From NCBI GenBank assembly GCA_946887075.1, contig CAMPKA010000023.1, positions 1-44,430 on the forward strand: 44,430 nt of DNA, read 5' to 3'. A model generated the notes under the pieces. The model was not told where the DNA came from and ran no database searches. It was given only the letters and a program-made list of their open reading frames with translations. The stretch is from an uncultured Salinimicrobium sp. (GTDB lineage Bacteria; Bacteroidota; Bacteroidia; Flavobacteriales; Flavobacteriaceae). Shown one piece after another: positions 7,402 through 16,091 of this stretch; positions within the stretch are counted from its first letter, which is position 1, and every line of letters starts with the position of its first letter. The position numbers were made by a program, and so were the translations under genes.

Positions 7402-7833
7402 ATGGTAACTCTGGAATTCGATATTTTCATTGCGGCTGCACCGGATAAGGTGTGGGAGAATCTCTGGAGGGAGTCTTCCTATAAGGCCTGGACAAGTGTC
7501 TTCTCTCAAGGCAGCTATTACAAAACAGATGCCCTTAAGGCAGGAAACAGGATTCATTTTCTCACCCCATCCGGTGAGGGAATGTACAGTACCATAGAGA
7601 CGGTTGAGCCACCACGGCTCATGGTCTTCAGACATCTTGGAGAGATCAAGGATTTTGAGGAGCAGGCTCCTGCTGATGGTTTCTGGAATTCCGAGGAGTC
7701 GTATCATCTGGAGCCCAATAAGAATGGGACCAGACTCAAAGTGAAGGTGGAGACCCTGGAAGAATATGTGGATCCCATGAAGAAGATGTTTCCCGAAGCC
7801 CTTGAGGAGCTAAAGAAAATTACAGAAGCATAA
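7402..7833 (+). CDS. SRPBCC (START/Bet v1-like, AHSA1 type) domain protein
   Basis: The start is the ATG at 7402 (MVTLEFDIFIAAAP). This gives 143 residues, a single-domain SRPBCC protein: opening strand with the typical APDKVWENLW helix, a central set of strands (GNRIHFLTPSGEGMYSTIETVEPPRLMVFRHLG) and a final long helix (DPMKKMFPEALEELKKITEA). The fold makes a hydrophobic pocket for lipid-like or aromatic ligands; the ligand here is unknown. It ends at a perfect 12-bp hairpin shared with the convergent ArsI-like gene, so it is not part of the ars operon. Confidence 0.75.
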   Translation: MVTLEFDIFIAAAPDKVWENLWRESSYKAWTSVFSQGSYYKTDALKAGNRIHFLTPSGEGMYSTIETVEPPRLMVFRHLGEIKDFEEQAPADGFWNSEESYHLEPNKNGTRLKVKVETLEEYVDPMKKMFPEALEELKKITEA

Positions 7834-7879
7834 GACTCAACTGAGGGAATTTGAAGCAGGTTCGGATGGCAAACAAAAT

Positions 7880-7909
7880 CAGGAGTGACGGTATTTTCCG
7901 TCACTCCTG
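7880..7909. terminator. Bidirectional rho-independent terminator
   Basis: A perfect 12-bp stem CAGGAGTGACGG / CCGTCACTCCTG has a 6-base TATTTT loop. T/A-rich runs lie on both sides, between the convergent SRPBCC and ArsI-like genes. Confidence 0.85.
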
Positions 7910-7918
7910 AAACTTCTT

Positions 7919-8416
7919 TTATGCCGTTGTACAAGTACCTTCACAGCATTTTTCTTCTGGCTCCTGTTGATCAACGGCAGGAACCTCATCATTGCCTTTC
8001 CATGCCTTCATTGACTGCGGCGATGGTTTGGCATTTGAACCAGCCCCATATACCGTAGAGGAACCATAGGTGTAAAAAGCCTCCCAGTCCACTCCTTGCG
8101 GGTCTGTGATCCAGGATTTCTGGCTTTTAGAATAACAGCAGGTACATTCCCCCTCTTCAAAAACTTTGGTCTTGGCCTGTTGCATGTTCTCATATATTTC
8201 GTGCAGTTCTTCCTGGCTTTCCGCCTGCAGGCCGAGATGCTCAATTCCTGAGGCTTCGTGCCCTGTCGAAATTGCGAAATTGATTCTAGGATCATTCAGC
8301 ATCCATTTGGCATAATCGCTCTTGACTACCGCGGCTTCCTCCGCGAATAAAGCATTATAGAATGCGATGCTCTCTTGTAAATTCTTTACCCTGACGTGAA
8401 CGTGAAATCTTTTCAT
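7919..8416 (-). CDS. arsI: ArsI/CadI-family VOC dioxygenase (organoarsenical C-As lyase type)
   Basis: The 165-residue protein has a vicinal-oxygen-chelate fold. Likely metal ligands are His5 (KRFHVHVRV), His60 (GIEHLGLQ) and Glu112 (DWEAFYTY). The ECTCCYSKSQ motif, Cys91/Cys93/Cys94, matches the vicinal cysteine pair that holds trivalent organoarsenicals in ArsI. ArsI enzymes use Fe(II) and oxygen to cleave the carbon-arsenic bond; the related CadI name comes from cadmium induction. The tail is Cys-rich (EKCCEGTC). It is transcribed divergently from arsR, sharing the 161-bp control region, so co-regulation by ArsR is likely. The alternative is a CadI-type protein with another metal role. Confidence 0.82.
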   Translation of the reverse strand: MKRFHVHVRVKNLQESIAFYNALFAEEAAVVKSDYAKWMLNDPRINFAISTGHEASGIEHLGLQAESQEELHEIYENMQQAKTKVFEEGECTCCYSKSQKSWITDPQGVDWEAFYTYGSSTVYGAGSNAKPSPQSMKAWKGNDEVPAVDQQEPEEKCCEGTCTTA

Positions 8417-8525
8417 GACTATTTCTGTTTTTAAGTTTCTTACAAGACTGATAAGAACAAAAAAGGATGCAAAAAAAAATGAATTTCTTTCTATGAGGGC
8501 CAGAAATGACCATTCGGGAATGCTG

Positions 8526-8560
8526 TTTTGATTTTGAGATTTTTATCGTAATATTGCGAT
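8526..8560 (+). promoter_or_regulatory. ars operon promoter with overlapping ArsR operator
   Basis: A 16-bp near-perfect palindrome ATCGTAATATTGCGAT (8545-8560, one mismatched pair) has the look of ArsR/SmtB operators. It overlaps a -7-like box TAATATTG (8549-8556; consensus TAnnTTTG). An upstream TTTTG (8526-8530) lies 18 bp away, the Bacteroidota -33/-7 spacing. ArsR bound here would block RNA polymerase until arsenite releases it. Confidence 0.7.
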
Positions 8561-8577
8561 GAAAGGCCATTGAAGTT

Positions 8578-8910
8578 ATGGGAACTACAAAATCAGAGAA
8601 ACACAGTGAAGCGCAGAATCTTCTGGCAGAATATTTTAAAGTCCTCGGCCACCCGGCCAGAATTGCCATTCTCCAAAATCTCTTTGAAAGGGAGTCATGT
8701 GTGTGTGGAGATCTGGTTTCGAAAATAGGATTGGCACAACCAACGATTTCTCAACATCTCAAGGAGCTAAAAAGAGTAGGGTTCATCAAAGGGAACGTAG
8801 AAGGAAATTCCGTATGCTACTGTATTGATAGGGAAAACTGGATTGGCCTAAGAGATCTCCTGAAGGATTTCCTTGACCAGGATATAAAGCTGAAGACATT
8901 ATGCTGTTAA
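8578..8910 (+). CDS. arsR: ArsR/SmtB-family arsenite-responsive repressor
   Basis: The 110-residue protein has a winged helix (about 15-90: KVLGHPARIAILQNL, then AQPTISQHLKELKRVGFI as recognition helix). Cys41 and Cys43 in ESCVCGDLV form the As(III) site in the alpha3 helix, and the C-terminal Cys109-Cys110 pair may add ligands. It should repress its own operon and the divergent arsI-like gene and be released by arsenite. It is the first gene of an operon with the metallophosphoesterase (19 bp gap) and ACR3 (1 bp gap). A palindromic operator lies 18 bp before its start. Confidence 0.92.
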   Translation: MGTTKSEKHSEAQNLLAEYFKVLGHPARIAILQNLFERESCVCGDLVSKIGLAQPTISQHLKELKRVGFIKGNVEGNSVCYCIDRENWIGLRDLLKDFLDQDIKLKTLCC

Positions 8911-8929
8911 CCTAAAACAACGAACCGAA

Positions 8930-9706
8930 ATGAGAATTGCGCTCTTCAGTGATATCCACGCTAATCTGCCAGCCCTGAAATCTTTTTTCCAGGATGTCGA
9001 AACCCAAGATGTGGATGCCATTTACTGTTTGGGAGACCTGGTAGGCTATAATGTCTGGCCAAACGAAGTCATCGACGAAATAAGGAGAAGAATGATTCCT
9101 GTCATTGCCGGAAACTATGACTTTGGGATCGGGAGGAAAAGCAACGACTGCGGATGTGCTTATCGGACCGAGGAAGAAAAGGCCAACGGCGCGATATCCA
9201 TTGCTCTGACCAACGATCTTATTACAGATGAAAACAGAGAATACCTCCGGACATTGCCACATCACCTTAGAATTGAATTCAGGCTGCAGACCGGAGATAT
9301 CCTGAGCATATTGCTGGTGCACGGAAGTCCCAGAAGGATTAATGAATACCTTTTCGAGGGACGTCCTGAAAAAAGCCTCCACCGCATCATGAAGGAATCT
9401 GGTGCTGACGTGCTTTGTTTCGGACATACACATTTGCCATACCACCGTATCCTTTCCCAGGAGGAGGAAGGGGAGAAAAAAATCCTTCATGCAATCAATA
9501 CCGGATCAGTGGGCAAACCAAAGGACGGTGATCCTCGCGGGAATTATGTTATTCTGGAGGTTAAAAGATCTCCTTCGCCCAAAGACGGTAAAGGGGTTTC
9601 CGTCGAATTCATCAAATTTTCATATGATATTGAAAAAGCAGCTGGAGCCATAGAGGTCAGCCCGTTGCCTGATGCCTACGCCCAAAACCTCAGAAACGGA
9701 AAATAA
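8930..9706 (+). CDS. Calcineurin-like metallophosphoesterase in the ars operon
   Basis: The 258-residue protein carries the full set of metallophosphoesterase motifs: D8-x-H10 (SDIHANLP), GD36 (LGDLVGY), GNYD at 61-64 (Tyr replacing the common His), VHGSP, and GHTH. Two metals in the active site hydrolyse phosphate esters. An unusual [12 protein letters not shown] insertion follows the GNYD motif. The gene is sandwiched between arsR and ACR3, ending one base before the ACR3 start. This gene order recurs in Bacteroidota and other ars operons, as far as I know without a settled role; phosphate or arsenate ester handling is a plausible guess. Confidence 0.88.
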   Translation: MRIALFSDIHANLPALKSFFQDVETQDVDAIYCLGDLVGYNVWPNEVIDEIRRRMIPVIAGNYDFGIGRKSNDCGCAYRTEEEKANGAISIALTNDLITDENREYLRTLPHHLRIEFRLQTGDILSILLVHGSPRRINEYLFEGRPEKSLHRIMKESGADVLCFGHTHLPYHRILSQEEEGEKKILHAINTGSVGKPKDGDPRGNYVILEVKRSPSPKDGKGVSVEFIKFSYDIEKAAGAIEVSPLPDAYAQNLRNGK

Positions 9707-9707
9707 A

Positions 9708-10763
9708 ATGGCTACCCTGGACAAGAAAAGACTCGGTTTTCTCAATAATTACCTTACCCTTTGGATTTTCATGGCAATGATCCTGGGAGTCGGTATGGGA
9801 TATTTCTTTCCATCTCTGCCCGCCCAGATCAATGAGTTCAGCAGTGGATCGACCAACATCCCTATTGCGATCGGTCTGATCCTGATGATGTATCCGCCTC
9901 TGGCCAAGGTCAATTACGCCTTGCTTCCCAGGATTTTCCGGAACTTTAGGATTCTTGGAATCTCCTTGCTGTTGAACTGGGTTATAGGTCCCGTTCTGAT
10001 GTTCCTTTTGGCCATCACGTTTCTTCAGGATCACCCGGAGTATATGGTCGGGCTGATCCTAATTGGTCTGGCAAGATGTATCGCGATGGTACTCGTCTGG
10101 AATGATCTTGCGGAAGGCAGCAGTGAATACGGGGCAGGCCTTGTGGCCCTGAACAGTATCTTTCAGGTCTTTGCCTACAGTTTCTATGCCTGGATATTCA
10201 TTACCGTTCTTCCTCCATACTTTGGAATTGAGGGTGCCATAGTGGAAGTTTCGATCGGAACCATTGCTGAGAGTGTGGCACTGTATCTCGGAGTCCCTTT
10301 TCTACTCGGGATCCTTTCGAGATGGGGCCTGGTCCGGATTAATGGGGAGAAGTGGTATTCCGAGGTATTTATTCCAAGAATCTCACCACTGACCCTGATC
10401 GCTTTGTTATTCACAATCGTGTTGATGTTTTCCCTGAAAGGAGAGATGATCGTGGGTATTCCCGGAGATATTCTTTTGATAGCAATGCCACTCCTGTTGT
10501 ATTTCTCCTTGATGTTCCTGATCGGATTTTTTGTATCCAGGGCTATGGGGGCCACCTACGACAAAAATGCAGCGGTCTCCTTCACAGCAGCAGGGAACAA
10601 TTTCGAACTCGCCATAGCAGTTGCTATTGCCGTCTTCGGGCTTAATTCCGGACAGGCTTTTGCAGGCGTAGTAGGGCCCTTGGTAGAAGTTCCTGCACTT
10701 ATACTTTTGGTACGGGTATCTTTTTGGCTCCGTCGAAAGTATTATTCGGTCCAAACGGCCTGA
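9708..10763 (+). CDS. arsB: ACR3-family arsenite efflux permease
   Basis: The start is the ATG at 9708, one base after the phosphoesterase stop; an ATG at 9672 would overlap that gene. The protein has 351 residues and about ten membrane helices. It belongs to the bile acid/Na+ symporter superfamily, ACR3 type. The conserved cysteine in [16 protein letters not shown] and the later [18 protein letters not shown] helix are ACR3 hallmarks. It exports As(OH)3 across the inner membrane using the proton motive force. It is the last gene of the ars operon; its TGA stop directly abuts the stop of the convergent ZIP-like gene. The symbol arsB is used loosely (acr3). Confidence 0.92.
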   Translation: MATLDKKRLGFLNNYLTLWIFMAMILGVGMGYFFPSLPAQINEFSSGSTNIPIAIGLILMMYPPLAKVNYALLPRIFRNFRILGISLLLNWVIGPVLMFLLAITFLQDHPEYMVGLILIGLARCIAMVLVWNDLAEGSSEYGAGLVALNSIFQVFAYSFYAWIFITVLPPYFGIEGAIVEVSIGTIAESVALYLGVPFLLGILSRWGLVRINGEKWYSEVFIPRISPLTLIALLFTIVLMFSLKGEMIVGIPGDILLIAMPLLLYFSLMFLIGFFVSRAMGATYDKNAAVSFTAAGNNFELAIAVAIAVFGLNSGQAFAGVVGPLVEVPALILLVRVSFWLRRKYYSVQTA

Positions 10764-11510
10764 TCAGCTCATTAGGATCAGAATAACACCATATACGGCA
10801 ATCCCGGTACAGAAGGCGAAAAGATTGCTTTCCCGCTCCTTAGGCAGCTCCTCCTTCAGGACGTTCATTATTACTCCTCCTGCGATGAATCCAAAAATCA
10901 CTCCGATGTAGATTTCAGGAATCCTTACGAACAAGGAAATCAGCCAGCCCAGAAAAATTGCAGCGACCAGTATCCATCTGCCTAATTTTCTGTAGGAATC
11001 TGAAAAATGGTCCTCCAGGGAATGGTCTGTAACGATAAAATGGAAAGCCATTGCGATAGCGTAAAACACCATGCTTTGGAGATCAACCTTCTCCCGGTTG
11101 ATCAGGAGATACCCGATGATAAAGTTGTAGATGGCGAAAGACCAGATGTGCACCCAGAATATGTCAATATTTTTTTTACCCCCCTCCTTCGGTTCCCTTC
11201 TTGACTGGTCGGATTTGGAGGTTCGATTCTCCAGCCCATAGAAAAAAGTCAGACCTACCAGAGAAACGATATATATCTCCATGCTGGCAATCGTCTCCAG
11301 AGTGAAATAATTTTCTTCATTGATGAAGGTCTGGATCCGGTGAAGTTCAGGAAAAGCCTCGAGGAAAATGTAGGCCACGGAAATCCCTCCGGCAATAGAA
11401 AGCCATTTGCTTCTGGGAATACCTGTAAAGTTTAGTCTGTGGACAAAAACGTGGGTCAGGCATAGTAGAAGAACCGCAAGAAGCGAATAAACGACCAACA
11501 TAGTAGACAC
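10764..11510 (-). CDS. ZIP-like integral membrane protein
   Basis: The 248-residue protein has seven or eight predicted membrane helices. Features recalling ZIP metal transporters are GGISVAYIFLEAFPEL, the His/Asp-rich helix H157-F-I-V-T-D162-H163-x-x-E-D-H168, and FGFIAGGVIMNVLKEELP with the Glu-Glu-Leu-Pro end. A charged loop (about residues 95-114) separates the two halves. Metal transport is plausible but unproven; the protein is a distant relative at best. It stands convergent to ACR3 with no spacer, 67 bp downstream of the ClC gene on the same strand, and could share its transcript. Confidence 0.6.
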   Translation of the reverse strand: MSTMLVVYSLLAVLLLCLTHVFVHRLNFTGIPRSKWLSIAGGISVAYIFLEAFPELHRIQTFINEENYFTLETIASMEIYIVSLVGLTFFYGLENRTSKSDQSRREPKEGGKKNIDIFWVHIWSFAIYNFIIGYLLINREKVDLQSMVFYAIAMAFHFIVTDHSLEDHFSDSYRKLGRWILVAAIFLGWLISLFVRIPEIYIGVIFGFIAGGVIMNVLKEELPKERESNLFAFCTGIAVYGVILILMS

Positions 11511-11577
11511 TTTTCCTTGAAAATACTCAAAATGAGATGGAAAAAGCTTAAGAATATTCTAAAACCGAGGTAAAAGC

Positions 11578-12855
11578 TCAATCCCTTTTCTTTTGCTTCA
11601 TCTGGGAAGCAATAAATGGAATTTTAGGAGCCAGAAAATATCCGGTCAGACTTGCGAAAAGGATCGGAATGAAATAAGTAAAACCTGTCAATGTAGCCAG
11701 GAGGATGGTGGTGCTCATCGGCGTTCTTGTGACACAGGCGTTTACGGCGGCCATACAGGTGATAATAGCGAGGGAAAGGTTCGTTGAAGGGAAAAGGTGG
11801 TGGATGATCAACCCCAGGGTTGCTCCCACGAAAAACAGCGGAATAATAAATCCGCCCCGCCAGCCGGAGGTCACGGTCACTGCGATGGCGATGATCTTGA
11901 AGATCAGAATGGCGACGAGAAATCCCAGATCCAGATCACTGATCAGCAGCTCGTTGATCATATGATGGCCGAAGTACCTTGTCAGCGGAAAGTAGTAGGA
12001 GATAACGCCAAGAATAATTCCCCCTATGAAGGTGCTGATATAGATAGGAGCTCTCATGGCCCCGAAGAAGGCCTTCAGGTATTTTGTGCAGAAAATAAAA
12101 GCCCAGGCCACTGCAGTTGCTGCAATAGCAAAGAGCACGGCGTAGGTAAAATCGAAGATATCATTCATTTCGTATGCAGGGACATCCCAGATCGGACCGA
12201 GTCCAAGATGAATGATCAGGGCAAATATGATATAGCTGAAACAACTCGCTACGAAGGCCGGAATGATCGCCTTGTAGTATTCCGCAGCATACTCGTGATG
12301 CAGGATCTCGAGTGAAAAAAGGCTTCCTCCCAGGGGAGCTCCGAATAGTGCAGTAAATCCGGAAGCCATCCCTGCAATACTCATCGACCTGAGTTCATCT
12401 CCTTTCAGGCGGAGGACCTGGCCCAGCCAGGTTCCAGTGGAGCCTGTCACCTGAACCAGCGGAGCTTCAGGGCCAAGACTTCCTCCTGAACCCACACACA
12501 GGAGGGAAGAAAGGATCATGGAAGGGTTGTTCTTCGGATCCAGTTTTCCCTTGTTGAACCGGATGTTGTTTACGATCAAATGAATCTCACCCGGATCTCC
12601 GATAAAATGTATGATGAGTCCTGCGAGTAACCCTGCAATGGCCATGGTCGGAATTACCTGCCATCCATCAAAAAACGCCAGGCCATGAGTGACCAGTTCC
12701 AGGACGACCCAATAGGCCCCTGAAATCAGCCCCCCTATGATCCCCAGCAGTGCCCATAGGAGAAAGGTCCTTCTGAATACAAATGGGTTAAACCTGACCG
12801 GCTGGTCGAGAATGTTCAGGTATTGGATCAGTTTTCTTCTTGTTCTTACTTTCAC
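11578..12855 (-). CDS. ClC-family chloride channel / Cl-/H+ antiporter
   Basis: The 425-residue membrane protein has the ClC core. GSGGSLGPEAPLVQ (gating glutamate Glu130), the GAPLGGSLFSLEILHHEY helix with acidic residues near the proton-glutamate position, and GWRGGFIIPLFFVGA (GxFxP region) are all visible. In place of the canonical GSGIP selectivity segment there is GDPGEIHLIVNNI, so anion preference may differ, fluoride-type or otherwise divergent. It has no C-terminal CBS domains. Channels of this family move chloride across the inner membrane in acid or osmotic stress. It is divergent from the DUF4403-like gene (164 bp between). Confidence 0.85.
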   Translation of the reverse strand: MKVRTRRKLIQYLNILDQPVRFNPFVFRRTFLLWALLGIIGGLISGAYWVVLELVTHGLAFFDGWQVIPTMAIAGLLAGLIIHFIGDPGEIHLIVNNIRFNKGKLDPKNNPSMILSSLLCVGSGGSLGPEAPLVQVTGSTGTWLGQVLRLKGDELRSMSIAGMASGFTALFGAPLGGSLFSLEILHHEYAAEYYKAIIPAFVASCFSYIIFALIIHLGLGPIWDVPAYEMNDIFDFTYAVLFAIAATAVAWAFIFCTKYLKAFFGAMRAPIYISTFIGGIILGVISYYFPLTRYFGHHMINELLISDLDLGFLVAILIFKIIAIAVTVTSGWRGGFIIPLFFVGATLGLIIHHLFPSTNLSLAIITCMAAVNACVTRTPMSTTILLATLTGFTYFIPILFASLTGYFLAPKIPFIASQMKQKKRD

Positions 12856-13019
12856 GGGTACTACGATTTGGTCTCTGCGGAGCCTGATTTTGCCAAAGGC
12901 GCAAATTTAGCTAATTAAATGGGCTTCCTGAAATGTGGAACAAATCTCTCGTTGGATTATTTTTTCAGGTAAAGTAAGTTGCGAAAAAAGTGGTATCTTC
13001 TGTCTAAATACCCAGCAAA

Positions 13020-13646
13020 GTGGAAAACAAACTTAATGTTCCGGAAAGTCAGATTCTTGTACAGCTTCCAGTAAAGCTGGAGTATTCCGTATTGAACGAG
13101 ATCCTTGGATCCAAAGTAAAAGGCGAGCAGATCAGCAGTACAGACAAAGACGGAACTGAGACAAAATACGCGGAGATTCTGGCTATCTCCATAGCTCGGA
13201 GCAGTGATCCGGGATTTGATCTGGACGTTCAGCTCAAGGTCAAGGCATTGTCCACAATTTTCAAGGGGCGCATTTTAGATATTGATCTCAAGGCAACTAT
13301 TCAATATGATTCGGTGCGTCAGGAAATCGGTGTTGGCTCCTTTAAGCTCCATACGGATTCTGGGAACTGGATCCTCAATAAACTGATCGGCTCCATTGTT
13401 AACAGTTTCATGTACAGCAATCTCAAGGAAAAGATGAAGTTTAGTTTCAAGGATATCCTCGAGGAAAAGCAAGGAATGCTCAACAGGAAACTTCAGGATA
13501 AACTGGAAGTGTATGATGGAATCTTTATCAACGGAGCTGTTCGGGATATTCGCGTGGATCAGGTACTGCCAGGGCAAAGTTTTCTCCTGATTTCGGTTCA
13601 CCTTTCCGGATCGGCCCTTGCAGAGATAAGAAGGCTGAATGTTTAA
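13020..13646 (+). CDS. Unknown protein, DUF4403-like
   Basis: The 208-residue protein starts at GTG 13020. It is a soluble beta-rich protein with alternating strand patterns (VQLPVKLEYSVLNEILG, LDVQLKVKALSTIFKGRILDIDLKATIQYD) and a helical middle (NWILNKLIGSIVNSFMYSNLKEKM). This resembles the C-terminal half of DUF4403 proteins, which are usually more than twice this length and lipid-binding-like. The match is by eye and uncertain. No signal peptide is seen. It precedes era by 42 bp, but era has its own promoter-like box. Confidence 0.55.
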   Translation: MENKLNVPESQILVQLPVKLEYSVLNEILGSKVKGEQISSTDKDGTETKYAEILAISIARSSDPGFDLDVQLKVKALSTIFKGRILDIDLKATIQYDSVRQEIGVGSFKLHTDSGNWILNKLIGSIVNSFMYSNLKEKMKFSFKDILEEKQGMLNRKLQDKLEVYDGIFINGAVRDIRVDQVLPGQSFLLISVHLSGSALAEIRRLNV

Positions 13647-13667
13647 TGGAGAACCCTTGAATTTGGA

Positions 13668-13675
13668 TAACTTTG
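13668..13675 (+). promoter_or_regulatory. -7 box for era (TAACTTTG)
   Basis: TAACTTTG fits the Bacteroidota -7 consensus TAnnTTTG and lies 13 bases before the era start, implying a very short leader. No clear -33 box was seen. Confidence 0.4.
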
Positions 13676-13688
13676 CAAAAAATTGCAT

Positions 13689-14573
13689 ATGAGTCATAAG
13701 GCCGGTTTCGCTAATATTATCGGGAATCCCAACGTGGGGAAATCCACGTTGATGAACGCCCTGGTTGGGGAGAAGCTTTCGATTATCACCTCCAAGGCCC
13801 AGACCACAAGACATCGGATTCTGGGAATCGTCAATGGAGCGGATTTTCAGGTGGTGCTCAGCGACACTCCGGGGATCATAAAGCCCGCTTACCAACTCCA
13901 GGAATCAATGATGGAGTTTGTGAAATCAGCACTTCAGGATGCCGACGTTCTGATCTACATGGTGGAAATCGGGGAGAAGGAACTCAAGGACGAGAAATTC
14001 TTTGACCGGATCATACATTCTGAGATCCCGGTTCTACTGCTGCTCAACAAGATCGACCGTTCTTCCCAACAGGAACTCGAGCAGGAGGTTCAGCGATGGC
14101 AGGAAAAGGTTCCGAACGCGGAGGTCTACCCTATCTCAGCGTTGGAAGGTTTCCATATAGAGGAAGTTTTCAAAAGGATCATTGAACTTCTTCCCGAATC
14201 TCCTCCCTTTTATCCCAAAGATACCCTTACGGATAAACCGGAGCGTTTCTTCGTCAATGAGATTATCCGGGAAAAGATCCTGCTGCACTACAAAAAGGAG
14301 ATCCCGTATAGTGTGGAGATTGAAACGGAAGAATTTTTCGAAGAGGAACGAATCATCAGGATGCGTAGCGTCATTATGGTGGAACGCGAAAGCCAAAAAG
14401 GAATCGTCATCGGCCATAAGGGTGCCCCACTGAAGCGGGTTGGAATAGAGGCCAGAAAGGACCTGGAAAGATTTTTCGGGAAACAGGTACATCTCGAACT
14501 CTATGTCAAGGTCGCCAAGAACTGGCGCAGTGACCAGCGCCAACTCAGGCGTTTCGGCTACAACGAAAAATAG
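13689..14573 (+). CDS. era: GTPase Era
   Basis: The start is the ATG at 13689 (MSHKAGFANIIGNPNVGKST), giving 294 residues, the usual Era length. G1 is GNPNVGKST, G3 is DTPG, and G4 is NKID. A C-terminal KH domain follows (VIMVERESQKGIVIGHKGAPLKRVGIEARKDLE, with the GxxG loop as IGHKG). Era binds the 3' end of 16S rRNA and assists 30S ribosome assembly. It is followed by der 133 bp later, a common pairing of ribosome-assembly GTPases. Confidence 0.97.
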   Translation: MSHKAGFANIIGNPNVGKSTLMNALVGEKLSIITSKAQTTRHRILGIVNGADFQVVLSDTPGIIKPAYQLQESMMEFVKSALQDADVLIYMVEIGEKELKDEKFFDRIIHSEIPVLLLLNKIDRSSQQELEQEVQRWQEKVPNAEVYPISALEGFHIEEVFKRIIELLPESPPFYPKDTLTDKPERFFVNEIIREKILLHYKKEIPYSVEIETEEFFEEERIIRMRSVIMVERESQKGIVIGHKGAPLKRVGIEARKDLERFFGKQVHLELYVKVAKNWRSDQRQLRRFGYNEK

Positions 14574-14676
14574 GGGATTACCTATTCCCATGTGCAATTA
14601 TAGGGGCTTGCTGAAGAAAATTAGCTTCCCAAAAGAGGGGAGTTATGCTTCCGTCTTAAGTCCCGGAAAATTGTTC

Positions 14677-14684
14677 TAATTTTG
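14677..14684 (+). promoter_or_regulatory. -7 box for der (TAATTTTG)
   Basis: TAATTTTG matches TAnnTTTG 22 bases before the der ATG in the 133-bp gap after era. No strong -33 element was found. Confidence 0.45.
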
Positions 14685-14706
14685 CCCCTTAATTCAAGAA
14701 CTGATT

Positions 14707-16011
14707 ATGAGCAGTATAGTTGCCATCGTGGGAAGACCAAACGTGGGAAAATCCACTCTTTTTAACCGGTTGATTCAAAGACGTGAGGCTATCGTCGATT
14801 CCGTAAGCGGTGTCACCAGAGACCGTCACTATGGCAAATCGGACTGGAACGGTCGGAATTTCTCGGTCATCGATACTGGAGGATATGTCCTGGGCAGTGA
14901 TGATGTCTTTGAGGCGGAGATTGATAAACAGGTCGAGTTGGCTATTGATGAGGCGGATGTCATCATCTTTATGGTAGATGTCGAATCAGGAGTGACCCCG
15001 ATGGATGAGGATGTGGCCAATCTGCTTCGGAAGGTGGACAAGCCGGTGTTCCTGGCGGTCAACAAGGTCGATAATGCCTCACGGCTGGAAAATGCGGTGG
15101 AATTCTATGCGCTGGGGTTGGGGGAGTACTTCCCCATCGCCAGTACCAACGGGAGTGGCACCGGGGAACTACTTGATGCTATCGTCGAGGCATTGCCACA
15201 GGAGACAAGAGAAGAGGAAGCCGAACTTCCTCGTTTTGCCGTTGTGGGGAGACCCAATGCAGGAAAGTCTTCTTTTATCAATGCGCTCATCGGCGAGGAA
15301 AGGTACATCGTAACTGATATAGCCGGGACTACCCGGGATTCTATCGATACGCGGTACAACAGGTTTGGCTTTGAATTCAACCTGGTGGACACTGCAGGAA
15401 TCCGGAGAAAGTCCAAGGTAAAGGAGGACCTGGAATTTTATTCGGTAATGCGCTCGGTTCGTGCTATCGAACACTGCGATGTTTGCCTGATCGTCATGGA
15501 CGCCAACAGAGGTTTCGATGGACAGGTTCAAAACATTTTCTGGCTAGCCCAGCGTAACAGAAAGGGGATCGTCATCCTGGTGAATAAATGGGACCTGGTT
15601 GAAAAGGAAACCAATACCATGAAGGAGTATGAAGCAAGGATTAAGAGAGAAATGGAACCCTTTACGGATGTCCCCGTCGTTTTCATGTCTGTCCTGACTA
15701 AGCAACGGATCTTCAAAGCGATTGAGACTGCTGTGGAAGTGTTCAAGAACAGAAGTAAGAAAATCAAGACCAGTGAACTGAATGAGGTCATGCTCCCGAT
15801 CATAGATTCCTATCCGCCTCCTGCAACCAAAGGAAAGTATGTCAAGATCAAGTTCTGCATGCAGCTGCCGACACCACAGCCCCAGTTCGCCTTCTTCTGC
15901 AATCTTCCGCAGTACGTCAAGGAACCTTACAAGCGGTTCCTCGAAAACAAGCTGAGAGCCAAGTTTGATTTCACCGGGGTTCCTATTTCGGTATATTTCC
16001 GCAAAAAGTAA
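14707..16011 (+). CDS. der: Ribosome biogenesis GTPase Der (EngA)
   Basis: The 434-residue protein has two tandem G domains, each with G1 (GRPNVGKST near residue 8; GRPNAGKSS near 179), G3 (DTGG; DTAG) and G4 (NKVD; NKWD). A C-terminal KH-like domain ([21 protein letters not shown]) ends the protein. The double GTPase is unique to Der, an essential factor of 50S subunit maturation. Length and motif order are normal. Confidence 0.97.
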   Translation: MSSIVAIVGRPNVGKSTLFNRLIQRREAIVDSVSGVTRDRHYGKSDWNGRNFSVIDTGGYVLGSDDVFEAEIDKQVELAIDEADVIIFMVDVESGVTPMDEDVANLLRKVDKPVFLAVNKVDNASRLENAVEFYALGLGEYFPIASTNGSGTGELLDAIVEALPQETREEEAELPRFAVVGRPNAGKSSFINALIGEERYIVTDIAGTTRDSIDTRYNRFGFEFNLVDTAGIRRKSKVKEDLEFYSVMRSVRAIEHCDVCLIVMDANRGFDGQVQNIFWLAQRNRKGIVILVNKWDLVEKETNTMKEYEARIKREMEPFTDVPVVFMSVLTKQRIFKAIETAVEVFKNRSKKIKTSELNEVMLPIIDSYPPPATKGKYVKIKFCMQLPTPQPQFAFFCNLPQYVKEPYKRFLENKLRAKFDFTGVPISVYFRKK

Positions 16012-16091
16012 GGAGAATCTGTAACTTCTTAGGAAATCCACAGTCTAATAGCCTCGTAAGGCCAACGTAAGGCTGTACCTAACTGATTTTC

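Noticed and set aside
9672..9707. Earlier start of ACR3
   Set aside because: It overlaps the phosphoesterase by 35 bases and adds polar residues; ATG 9708 directly follows the stop codon.
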